In this document: positions 47,722 to 57,871 of the stretch, piece by piece
Layout: each line of letters begins with the position of its first letter
How positions within the stretch are numbered: position 1 is the stretch's first letter
Assembly: GCA_019454045.1 (NCBI GenBank)
Contig: SKCR01023420.1
Location: 186,001 to 250,000, forward strand
DNA: 64,000 bases
DNA from: Zanthoxylum bungeanum
Taxonomy: Eukaryota; Streptophyta; Magnoliopsida; Sapindales; Rutaceae
Direction of reading: 5' to 3'
Position numbers and translations under genes: made by a program
The notes under the pieces: model-generated
Database searches by the model: none
Told to the model about the DNA's origin: nothing
The model's input: the letters and a program-made list of their open reading frames with translations, nothing else

Positions 47722-47740
47722 GTCCTCGGCAACGGTGCCA
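47722..47740 (-). promoter_or_regulatory. Primer-binding site of element G
   Basis: The minus strand reads TGGCACCGTTGCCGAGGAC, two mismatches from the common Athila/Tat site, six bases from the LTR. Confidence 0.85.
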
Positions 47741-49140
47741 AAAACTTGACCGGCGTAAACACACACGTATAATGCAAGCGCACGTATCGTTCAAGTAGTA
47801 TAAAAATATCGATCCCACGAGAACTTAATACCTAATCTATTATTTTATGAGGTCAAATGATTACTAGTATCTAACAGGTTGATTGATTGATTTGAAATGG
47901 TGATGATTTTTAAATTTAAAAATAAGCAAATAAAATTGCACGAAAGTAGGTTTAAGAAAATTCAATATTAAAAACTATCAAGGGTTGTGAATTTTTCTAA
48001 TATCTTATAAAAGATGTAGTGGTTATTTCATGTTTGTGTAATAAATCGGTTTACTAACCTGGAACACTAAATTATGCGAAAGCCTCTGTCGATGGTCAGA
48101 CGCAAATACCCAGTTTAACCCAATTGAACCATATGTCTATGTCAACCAAATATATGGATTCATTAAGTTTAAGTTCCAATTATGGCTACCCCCGCCCCCG
48201 GTGACAGGTATCTGTCTATCTGTAAGGAAATCTATTAAAAGGTTATCTATCCTCAAGGAAGATCGTGGGCTATTAAGTCTAAGGCTGAAACCTAAAATTC
48301 ATTTGTCAAGTTTATTTTAGATTTACCAAATCAATCTTATTAGTGGCCAATTAACAAGATGCATTAAGCTTAAAACTTAATAAGTAAACCTTTAAATTAC
48401 CCAAATTATAAAATAACCCCTTATAAACCAGTGATATTAGAAGTCATCACAACCCAGATAACTAATTTAGTTATAACACATAACTAGGCTAGTAAAAACT
48501 TGAAAGTAAAAGACATAAAGTAAAAATGCTCAAAAGTAATTGCGGTAAAGTAAAAGTTGAAAAGTAAATTACAATAAAATAAAATGCTAAGGTAAAAGGA
48601 TAAACTTTTACTATTTACTATTTAGATATCTCCCTTAATATAATATATTAACTTGTGATTATTTTACCAACAAGCCATATAGGCGGTATCCTGATTAAGT
48701 CAAATTAAGTCCAACCAGCCATAAAGGCGGAACCAAAATAAACCTGCCATATAGGCGGTAAGAAAATTTAATTACCAACCGACCACTCTGGCGGTATCCT
48801 TTCTTAGTCAGATTAAAACCAGATTAAAATGAATTACCAACCGACCAATATAGCGGTATCCTTTTTAAGTTAATATTTTAAATAGTGAATATATTATATT
48901 TAAGGGAGATTAATCAAAATTTAGATAGTAAAAGAATTACCTTTCACCCTAGTAGGGGGAAGTTACCTCCTCATGGTGATAGTAAAAACTGTAAAAAGTA
49001 AAGAAAGTAAATTACTATTATTACAGAACGTAATTAAAATTAATTACAAAACTAAAATTTAAAAGAAACTAGATAGAAAACTCCCTATTTACATCAGAGA
49101 ATTCAGAGAGGAAGGTACATTTGAAACTAAAATTTCGAGC

Positions 49141-49151
49141 TCTATTTATAG
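49141..49151 (-). promoter_or_regulatory. TATA box of element G 5' LTR
   Basis: The minus strand reads TCTATAAATAGA, a consensus plant TATA box, 80-500 bp downstream (in sense) of the ACGTGG cluster. The 3' LTR has a mutated GATAAATAG at the same place. Confidence 0.7.
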
Positions 49152-49230
49152 ACGTCAGTAGGGAGTCCGTGTCGCGACACGCAGCTCACGTCGCGACTCG
49201 CGTGATTTTAGATGTGGCAGGTTAAGAGCT

Positions 49231-49637
49231 CGACACGTGGGATTCTGGAAAAGGTGATAAGGTGACACGTGGCAAGGCGGCTGGGAGCTGAATGATTGAG
49301 TTGACGTGGCGGCTCGTGATTGGCTAGTTTCAGATTATTATCTGCCACCTGTCAATTCGGATAAATGAGTCAATAATTGAGCTGACATGGCGCTGATGTT
49401 GCGAAAGTGATTGTCGGCACCATAGAATTGCGACACGTGGCACGCTGTGATTGGCTGATGATGACGTGACGATGATGTGGCACTTTGACTCGGTCAACCG
49501 GTGATGCGAATGATGACATGGCAGACATGTGGAGTGACACATGGCGACACGTGGTGATGGCGACTGTCGGTACCATAGGATGATAACACGTGGCACAGCG
49601 CACGTTAGCAGATTGGCTGTGATGGTGACACGTGGCA
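49231..49637 (-). promoter_or_regulatory. ACGTGG (G-box/ABRE-type) cluster upstream of the G TATA box
   Basis: Six CACGTG boxes (about 49234, 49266, 49433, 49548, 49588, 49628) plus further ACGTGGC cores. At least three positions that read ACGTGG in the 3' LTR read ACATGG or ATGTGG here, the expected result of methyl-CpG deamination. A W-box pair (TTGAC-CGGTCAA) lies at about 49486-49498. Confidence 0.75.
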
Positions 49638-49946
49638 CGACGCACGTTAGCAAAGTCAAACTTCTCAGATTCTGACTTGTGGACCCGGCGCACGTTAGCA
49701 AGTCTTGGTGCATGTTAGGCGTCACGACGCCAAAGGCTTGCGCGTATAGACGAGCTAAAATTACCAAAATGCCCTTTTGTCCAATTTTCACTGTTTTGGG
49801 CCCAAATCACCTCTAGAGAGTCCTGGAACTTTATTTATCTACAAAATAACACAACACATCAAAATATTCACAAAACTCAAGAAACTATACAAAATATTAG
49901 GTTAAATGAGTGGGAAATAGTGATATAATTACCACTCATCAGAATG

Positions 49947-50464
49947 CAACACCAACCTCACTATAGTAAATCAAAGGACATAGTTTACCATGCAGGAGTT
50001 CATAGTACACTCAGGATTAAGATCGAATACATATATGGCCATCTAGTAGATAAAATGAATTTCTTCGGTAATGGATATTAAAAGAACTTCGTATTTATCT
50101 GAGTCCATTCCTATATAATCTCATCATACAAGGTGCCTCCATTCCCATGTCACAACATAAACGATCTCGGATCAAGGTCGTCATACAAGTATAGAATGGA
50201 CCGCAGCTATAGATAAACCACAAAAAAGTATTATTTTTATTTACTCTCTATGGACTATTTAGATTACTAACTTCAGACTTAAATCCTCTTGTGTACCAAA
50301 CATACACTAAGTATGAAAATACAAGTGTAATCAAGGTAAACAAGACAATTGGACAATATGCGATATAAATCAATTAACTTTGATAAATGAATAATACATT
50401 TATTATTATTATAATAATCAATTCCTTTTATAATACATGAAGCTCTAGGGCATATATCCCAACA
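49947..50464 (-). repeat. Element F 3' LTR, right part
   Basis: Ends CATATATCCCAACA directly before ATCTCCCACTTGG; on the minus strand this is a copia polypurine tract followed by TGTTGGGATATATG. No gene is seen within. Confidence 0.85.
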
Positions 50465-50477
50465 ATCTCCCACTTGG
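50465..50477 (-). promoter_or_regulatory. Polypurine tract of element F
   Basis: The minus strand reads CCAAGTGGGAGAT before TGTTGGG, the standard copia arrangement. Confidence 0.85.
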
Positions 50478-50526
50478 ACTAGAGCAAATGGGACATGTCA
50501 TGTAATCCTAAACCCTTTAGATGACC

Positions 50527-51162
50527 TTAAAAAATTTTAGCCGATAAGATCTTTGTAAACGAATCAGCATGGTTTTCTGCGGATGGAATCTGTATGACAA
50601 CGACATCTCCTCTCTGCACTATCTCCCTGATGAGGTGATATTTTGTCTCAATATGCTTACCCCTCTTATGGCTTCTTGGTTCTTTGGAATTCACCACTAC
50701 ACCACTATTATCGCAATAAAATGTGAGTGGTTTATCCATATCTGGAACAATTTCAAGATCTGCCAAGAACTTACGGAGCCAGACTGCTTCCTTAGCTGCT
50801 ACATATTCAGCCTTCATGGTGGAGTCAGTAATACAAGATTTATTTATGCTCCTCCATACTATAGCCCTACCACCTAGGGTGAATACTGATCCAGATATTG
50901 ATTTCCTAGAATTGACATCTGTCTGAAAATCAGAGTCTGTATATCCTCTCAGGATCATATACTGACTAGAATATACAAGTATATAATTTCTCATTCTCAT
51001 AAGATACTTGAGAATATGTTTCACCGCCACCCAATGATCTAATCCTTGGTTGGATTGAAACCTACTGACTACTCCCACTGTAAAACAGATGTCCGGTCTT
51101 GTGTATAACATAGCATATATAAGACTTCCAACCGCTAAAGCATATGAAATATGTCTCATCAC
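50527..51162 (-). pseudogene. Element F RNase H (Ty1/copia)
   Basis: A continuous minus-strand frame of about 211 codons with copia RNase H landmarks: SLIYAMLYTRPDICFTVGVV, LKYLMRMRNYILVY, GYTDSDFQTDVNSRKSISG, STMKAEYVAAKEAVWLRKFL, FYCDNSGVVVNSKEPRSHKR and KHIETKYHLIREIV. The third catalytic aspartate region is present. This is the best preserved part of F and is in frame with the RT remnant upstream apart from stops. It would degrade the RNA of the RNA-DNA hybrid during replication. Confidence 0.9.
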
Positions 51163-51179
51163 CTCAACTCATTGAGGTG

Positions 51180-51875
51180 TCTTAGGAGACTATTCCTCAG
51201 ACAAATGAATTCCATGCCTGAAATGTAAATTACCTTTTTTGAAAATTTGCATACCAAATCGCACAAGAATCTTGTCGATATAGATTGCTTGAGACATTGC
51301 TAACAGTCATTTCTTACGATCCCGAAGGATCTGGATCCCAAGTACATAACTTGTCTCTCCCAAATCTTTCATTTGGAATTGGTTAGCTAGCCAGATTTTC
51401 ACGTCCAATAATATCCTTACATCATTCCTAATGAGTAAAATATCATCGACGTATAACACAAGAAAAACCACATAACCATCAATGATGCGCTTCTAGACAC
51501 AAGGCTCACCGATGTTATGCTCAAAGTTATAAGACTTGATTGTAGTATCAAACCTTATGTTCCAATATCTAGATGCTTACTTAAGCCCATAAATGGACCT
51601 TTCCAACTTGCAAACTTTTTACTTTTGATATTCGATTATGAACCCCTCTGGTTATACCATATAGATACTCTCATCAAGATTGTCATTCAAGAATATAGTC
51701 TTGACGTCCATTTGCCAAATCTCATAGTCATAATATACGGCAATGGAAAGAAGAATCCTGATGGATTTAAGCATGGCTACTGGCGAGAAAGTTTCTTCAT
51801 AGTCAACTCCTTATTTTTGGGTATAACCCTTTGCCACTAGCCTAGCCTTGAAAGTCTGTATTTTCCCATCTATTT
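51180..51875 (-). pseudogene. Element F reverse transcriptase (Ty1/copia), many stops
   Basis: Reading the minus strand gives TFKARLVAKGYTQ, VDYEETFSPVAMLKSIRILL, EIWQMDVKTIFLNDNLDESI and, further on, the catalytic LYVDDILL and VKIWLANQFQMKDLGE. The frame is nearly colinear but holds about eight stop codons. Several fall where the family has glutamine (for example before PEGF and before ASRYW), so CAA/CAG has become TAA/TAG. Inactive. Confidence 0.88.
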
Positions 51876-52104
51876 TTTTTCCTCTTGTAGATCCACTTGC
51901 AACCTATGAGTTTTACTTCATCAGGTTAGTCTACAAGTTCCCAGACTGAGTTAGAGTACATGGACTCCATCTCAAGATTCATAGCATTGATCCATTCCTA
52001 TTTATCAATGTCTTCTATTGCACTATGTAGGTCACTGGATCATCTATACCATCAGAATATGCAACAACTTGCACCTCTCCATTTCCTAGATAGCGTTCAG
52101 GTTG

Positions 52105-53070
52105 TCATACAACCCTCTCACTACATCTATGTGGTATGATATCCTGATAAACTTGCATCTGACTTTCAGATGTAGAAGGTGTTATGTCTTTGTTAATATT
52201 TGGCAATGGTGTACTGGTCGTAACAACAAGTAACTCCTCAAGTAACACTTTACTTCGAGGTTTAAAGTCTCTCATATAATCATCCTCAAGAAATGTATCA
52301 TTTTTCGACATAAATACTTTATTATCTTCTGGACTATAAAAGAATTCACCCATAGTTTCCTCAGGATAGCCTACAAATAGACACACATGTGAATGTGGTT
52401 CCAACTTAGTAGTCTTAATCTTTAGCACATGTGCTGGACACCCCCATATGTGAAAATGTCGCAAACTAGCTTTACAACCATTCCACAACTCTAAGGAAGT
52501 TTTAGGAACAGACTTAGAAGGAACTACATTCAGGATATACATTATTGTTTCCAATGCATACCCCCAAAATGAACTGGTAGAATGCTATAACGAAACATTG
52601 ATCTCATCATGTCCAGTAGGGTACAATTTCTCATTTATGCAACACCATTTTGTTGTGGTATTCCAGGTGCTGTGAGCTGTGAAATAATTCCATGCTCAAC
52701 CAAGAATTCCTCGAAGTCTCTATCAATGTATTCTCATATACGATCAAATCGTAGAATTTTGATGCTTTTACCTAATTGGTTCTCAACCTCAGCATGATAT
52801 TTTTTGAACTTTTGAAATGTATCTGACTTTTGCTGCATTAGGTAAACATACCCATATCTTGAATAATCGTCAATGAAAGTGAGGAAGTATTCTTAACCAC
52901 CTCGGGCTTTTACATTCATCGGTCCATAAACGTCCGAATGTATTAGCTCAAGTGTTTCTTTGCTCTTATCCCTTTTCCAGTAAAAGGTCTCTTAGTCATT
53001 TTGCCTTCTAGACATGATTCGCAGACATGTGAAGTACCAAGTTTTAACTGATTTAAAACTCCATTCTTAA
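52105..53070 (-). pseudogene. Element F integrase (Ty1/copia), broken
   Basis: The C-terminal frame 52105-52554 (YILNVVPSKSVPKTSLELWN, LRHFHIWGCPAHVLK, CLFVGYPEETMGEFFYSPED) is intact in itself. The core region upstream (52600-53070) is recognisable from CESCLEGKMTKRPF and scattered residues but has many stops. In the working enzyme this part inserts the cDNA into the genome. Confidence 0.85.
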
Positions 53071-53408
53071 TTAGTCATCTATTCGGTCAGGGCTAATATG
53101 ACTTGCCATATATATATGTCATCATGAGAAATATTTTTTCGTTTTATTTTAGATTTTTCAATCTTAAACATTTCAGTATTAAGCAGTGATTCATGTATTA
53201 ACGACCTTAATACATATAGATTACTCTATAGATTACTCTCAGAGTTTCTTGTGCATATATTTATTCTCAGAGTTTCCTATGCATATATTTATTCCATTTC
53301 TACTAATAATAACTGATTTATTATTAAATGAAACAGAAAAACCATGTTCCATGAGTTTTGTTACAGAAATCAAATTCCTGCGAAAATAAGGAATATAAAG
53401 CATATCAT

Positions 53409-53603
53409 TCAAACATAAATAACTATTATAAAGTTTAATTTGGAAACTCCCACTACTCTAACTGAAACAGTATTCCCTGTCCCAACTCTCATGGTAAAGC
53501 TACCTTCAGCAAGGTCATTCCATGAATGAAGTAGCTGCAAAGAACAACAAACATGGTTAGTGGCACTAGAATCAACAATCCAAGCAGATTTATCATCCTC
53601 CAC
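53409..53603 (-). pseudogene. Element F protease region
   Basis: The minus-strand frame contains WIVDSSATNHVC, the copia aspartic-protease active site (normally DSGA; the Gly is Ser here), followed by the GTGNTVSVRVVG block. It sits between the gag zinc knuckle (about 53660-53700, second half only: WKRNCPKYLAELKEKK) and integrase, in the correct copia order. Confidence 0.85.
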
Positions 53604-53664
53604 TAAAAGGACTCAATAACAAGTAAATCATATTTACCTGTATTCTTTTTCTCCTTAAGCTCAG

Positions 53665-54336
53665 CTAAGTATTTTGGACAATTCCTTTTCCATTACCCTT
53701 GTTGTTCACAATGGAAATATTTTCCTTTGGCATTGGCACCTTTAAAGACTTTGTTGTTTTTCTTCTTAATTTACTTTGCATTTGCCTTCTAATTGCCTTT
53801 CTTTTTTTTTTCTTTGTAGATTTACAAGATTCGTAAATATTTGCCTCAACATTGGACCTACGAGGACCCATCATCATGGACTCATAATTGGTGAGCTCAT
53901 TTAGCAGTTCAGTCAACGTAAAAGTCAACTTATTCGTCGAACAAATGCTTTTAAACTGCAGAAAACTCTTCGGAAGTGTTTCCATGATCATTTTCACCTG
54001 GCTTTGCACATTGATACGTGCACCATGAGTTTCAGCCATATTTAGTTGAGACATCATCCTTAACACATGGTCTCGAACTGATGTACCTTCCTTCATCCTA
54101 GCGGTCAAGATAGAGGCAATAGCCTCATGTTGTGCCCGCTCCGAAGGCTGCCCAAACATATTTTGTAAAGACTGTATAATCAATGATGTTGTCGCCATAG
54201 GCTGATGCTATGCAGCAAGAACCTCAGACATGGATGCTATCAAATAGCTATGAGCTTTGTCATTGGCCTTAATCCAGTTATTATAGGCATTACGTGCAGC
54301 TCTGAAGCATTAGATGCAGGCTCAGGAGGACATTCC
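53665..54336 (-). pseudogene. Element F gag, main part
   Basis: The frame 53665-54198 matches the copia Gag domain (IIQSLQNMFGQPSERAQHEA, SVRDHVLRMMSQLNMAETHG, MIMETLPKSFLQFKSICSTN). The first zinc-knuckle ligands are altered and a stop replaces the histidine. Upstream the gag continues with breaks to 54336, where a solo LTR splits it, and resumes at 56166. Confidence 0.88.
54332..54336. repeat. Target-site duplication ATTCC (left) of solo LTR
   Basis: Identical to 56166-56170. Both lie in F's gag reading frame, in the segment reading ...MGECPPEP. Confidence 0.9.
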
Positions 54337-56165
54337 TGTTAGTTTGTCCAAGACATCCCAAGGTCTCCTAAACATGATTCTAAGTGTGAATAATCAAGTA
54401 AGTTGCAGAAAATACTTTCAATGAACGGATGAGAAATTCAAAACTTTTTTATATGTTGAAAGCTCCAAGCTTTGAAATGAATTCCAAACTCAAAGGTAAC
54501 TTTCCATATCACCTCACAATACTCTATAAGTGATAGCTTTGAAGATTTTTGAAGCAAAAATCAATGGAGAGGAAGTAGCACATTCACGCCCAAAAAGAGA
54601 GAAAGAGGAATAGTAGTTTTCAAAAAACTAATACCAAAGTTAATGTGTATTGACTTTCAAAGTGGTTGTAGATTTGAGAAGTAAATGCCACATTTACTAT
54701 TTCAACCACCAACATCACAAATAGTGACTTTTGATGTAAGTCATGGGTCCCACCCATTTAATTCCAAATCTAGTTGGCTTACACAACACACTTTTGGCTC
54801 GGGTTCGTTTATTCCGAATAAACGAATTTACAGTTGCGACGTAATTAAATCCAATTTAATTAAATAATAATACCTAGCAAAATTATTACGAAAGTCGCTC
54901 ACGAATTAATTCCAAATTAATTCGTTCGCCCGAATTAAAATCCAATTTTAATTCCGCATTGAAATCTGATCTCAGTTAATACATCCAATATATTATTTAA
55001 TCGATTAATTCCAAATTAATACCATTCTCTCTTATATTCGAATTTTATCCCAGATAAATTCTTACCGCAATTAATCCCAGATTAATTTTCTCTCTCATAA
55101 TTAATCCCAGATTAATTCTTGTCGAGTCAAATGTCATCGGTGAATCTTTGGGAAGCGACTCAAGAGATCCCTGGATATGTTGGTAGTAAATACGTTCATT
55201 GGACTATCTGAACACGTGCGTACCCTATACCACGTTCTTACCGATTTACAAGACATGGTTGGCTTCTAGCAAAGCACCGTGCCTTCCCAATTCTCCAGAA
55301 ATATTCAACGAGGAATATATAATCTGTATCAGGCATAGTATACAAAGTATTACGTAATACAATCCAGTATAGGATGTCACATGCTAGGCCCAGGGCTGGA
55401 ATTGTGTCTACCCCGTACGAAGCATATATTGGATCACTAGCAACTAGTCTCTGTAATCGGATAATCATGACCTAGTCATACTATCCCGATAGCTGCAGCA
55501 TTTAAGAGTACTAGTTCCGTATCCTTGTGTGATCATCATCTCCATATGACTGAAGTGATACTCCCTTCTTGACATCACACCCAATATACAACGATTCTCA
55601 GTATACCCAGAAGAGGCGTACACAAAACCTGTTAAAGCTCTGGAAGATCAAAACTAAAGTATACTGATTGCCATAAGTATTAGCGATGCAAGTCTCAGGT
55701 TAAGACCACATACACCTACCCTGATTCGGATTCCCATAGACACATAGTCATACTACCAATGGGATTCCGAAGGGTCTATCCAGAGCGAAGCTGTTCCCGG
55801 TCCAACGACTAACAGAACCTCCTATCACACTTGCATAAATATCAAATACTTAAATATATGAGAACCATATTGTTCAGCTTCCATAACGCGCACATGTGTA
55901 ATATTAGTCTATTCCATATTATCGATGTCCAGTCTCGATAATACTACGACTATGGATATTTAATGATTAAACCGTTCGTGGATTAATATTGTCTCATATC
56001 TTATTAATCCGGAACTAATCATAAGGACTTTTATCATTTATTTATATCCAAGTAATCCAATTATAGAAATGATAAAATAGCTATTTCCTTTGTCAGATAA
56101 TTAATTTGTACAAAAACACCATGTCTTTTACAAATAGTGATGCTATGGGTCATAATTGTCCAACA
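54337..56165 (-). mobile_element. Solo LTR of copia family 1
   Basis: TGTTAGTTTG...ATTGTCCAACA, 1829 bp, related along its length to the C and B LTRs and flanked by perfect ATTCC. No interior is present, so LTR-LTR recombination removed it. It contains the hairpin series 54804-55117. Confidence 0.92.
54804..55117 (-). repeat. Inverted-repeat (hairpin) series in solo LTR 1
   Basis: Ten successive inverted repeats with 3-nt loops, mostly CCA on the plus strand. Perfect ones are TTCGTTTATT/CCG (54804-54826), TAATTAAAT/CCA (54842-54862), CGAATTAATT/CCA (54902-54924), GAATTAAAAT/CCA (54932-54954), AATTAATC/CCA (about 55069-55087) and TAATTAATC/CCA with an 8-bp stem (55098-55117). The four between them have one mismatch or indel each. 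Confidence 0.9.
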
Positions 56166-56295
56166 ATTCCCCCATTAGGACAAATTGAAGGTCTTCGCAG
56201 ACCAAAATATCATTCATGTCACTTTTTCATTTAACATAGTTTTCCCCAGTTAATTTTTCTTGTTGTTTGAGAACTGAGATAATTGCAGATGCCAT
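56166..56295 (-). pseudogene. Element F gag, N-terminal part
   Basis: The minus-strand ATG at 56293-56295 starts MASAIISVLKQQEKLTGENY, the usual opening of this copia Gag type. A TGA replaces the conserved Trp three codons later, and the frame goes on with NDILVCEDLQFVLMGECPPE up to the solo-LTR target site. The start choice is supported by the family-typical first residues. Confidence 0.85.
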
Positions 56296-57871
56296 AACTG
56301 AAAAAATAATAAATGCGCATTCAATATTCATTCATCGCATGTTAAAATTGTCAAACATTTAGGCATACAATTAAACATGATGCATGATCAATGTATAATG
56401 AATTAGAAACCTAAAAAGAAAATTAGTATGCCACAGTTATCTATCATCCCATAAATAAGTGACGTCGTAGGGTAGGTCAAGTATTCGCATGATAGATTGA
56501 GACATTTTCAATTGATTAATATATCTGAAATAACTCTTATTCTTATATCAATCAACTACTGTCATTTTGATCAAGGAAACTTTGATTAACAACTTAATCA
56601 TTCCTTTGTGAGTGTGATCCATTATTTCGAAACCCTTGGACTTAACTAGTGAAGTGCCGTCATAGGGTAGGTAAAATCACCAGATACATCTAGAGTCCCT
56701 ATCCTCTCGGAATCCAAACCTGATATTGACCCAAAATGGACACCATCCGTAGGGGGACGAGAGCAAAGCCGTCTCGAGGCCCCTTTTGAATCTCACATTT
56801 CTGGATAACAATGGAGATCGTTGGATATATTGTATATATACCCCTATCCCACTCACTATTAAGAAGTGTAAGGTTTCTATGTCACTAGTTTCTAATGTAT
56901 TAAGATTATGGTCGGCTAAAAATATATATTTATTAATAATAGTGGATTATTAATGATGTAACCAATTTTAACTCTTAAAATTTTATTCATTAATCCTGAT
57001 TAGTCTCTACTAACCAATTAACTTAATTAAGCTAATTTAATCAAGTTGTTATAGTGATCTAATCAATTCAACTATTTTTATATTAGTCCACTAATAGGTT
57101 TTAAAATTAGAATTCAACGAATCAAATGTCATTAACCATTTAATTGATAAAAGCACATTATTTATTCCAAAGGTACGTGGTATTATATCCCGAGTACAGA
57201 TCATATTACTGTCCATTCAGAATCGGCTATGGAATTTACGTCTGGGTTTCCATTCGATATAACAAGGAGAAAAATGTACTCATAAGGTCCATTTGTATTA
57301 AAACTTGAATTCGTAATTTTGAAACCAATTAATCTTATAATCCGTTTGCATGCATCTCATATTCTAATTTAACTTTTTAAATTACATAAAATCATATTTT
57401 ATGACTTGAACATCATGCATGTTAACATGTTATGGCATATGAAAATGCAAGAGTAGGCACCTTAGGCTATATGGCAAGTTAATAAATAATTTAAAAACAC
57501 ATACATTCACCCAGGTTGGGCGTCGCGACGCCCACAAACCAGTAACTTCAAAAGTATCAGGTCTGTGGCGCTTCATGACGCAGATGCTACGCTTCGCGAT
57601 GTAAATGATTCCAGTAGTTATCCAGTAGCTGAACATGTGCAGCGTCGCGATGCATGAAGGTGCGTGTCGTGACGCGCTCCTGATTCCAGGGGTAAAAAAA
57701 TTCAAAAATCATGCACATCACAAATTGTATTAACCGGACTCTTATTTTTCTATTCTAATCTAATTAGTACAATAAATCCAAGGCATCCCATGGTCTTCAT
57801 AACTTGCTCCATGGTGAGTTGTTGAGTTCTTCACGGAAAAGCTTCGTAATGAGTCCTTCGCGTCATCAGCT
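56296..57871. other. F leader or unassigned LTR sequence, no gene seen
   Basis: AT-rich non-coding DNA. Two related blocks (GTCGTAGGGTAGGT at about 56464 and GTCATAGGGTAGGT at about 56658) and a GC-rich strip with GTCGCGAC-type palindromes (57517-57680) stand out. The segment 57172-57262 resembles D's LTR at 112-216. No PBS for F could be found. Confidence 0.5.

Larger units (their letters stand above)
39996..49941 (-). mobile_element. Element G: non-autonomous Athila-like LTR retrotransposon with gag-PR, integrase tail and LOG cargo
   Basis: LTRs 39996-42172 and 47747-49941 (TGACCGGCG...ACTCATCA), perfect GAATG target duplication, PBS (47722-47740) and polypurine tract beside 42172 give minus orientation and 9.9 kb. 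In element sense: gag, aspartic protease, a fused C-terminal integrase tail, the post-pol AGGCAACC motif, a Cys-rich unknown frame, a LOG frame, 3' UTR and LTR. Reverse transcriptase, RNase H and the integrase core are missing. Confidence 0.93.
47747..49941 (-). repeat. Element G 5' LTR
   Basis: 2195 bp; GAATG follows its end ACTCATCA. It differs from the 3' LTR mostly by small indels and by CG-to-TG/CA changes in the ACGTGG cluster. Confidence 0.92.
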
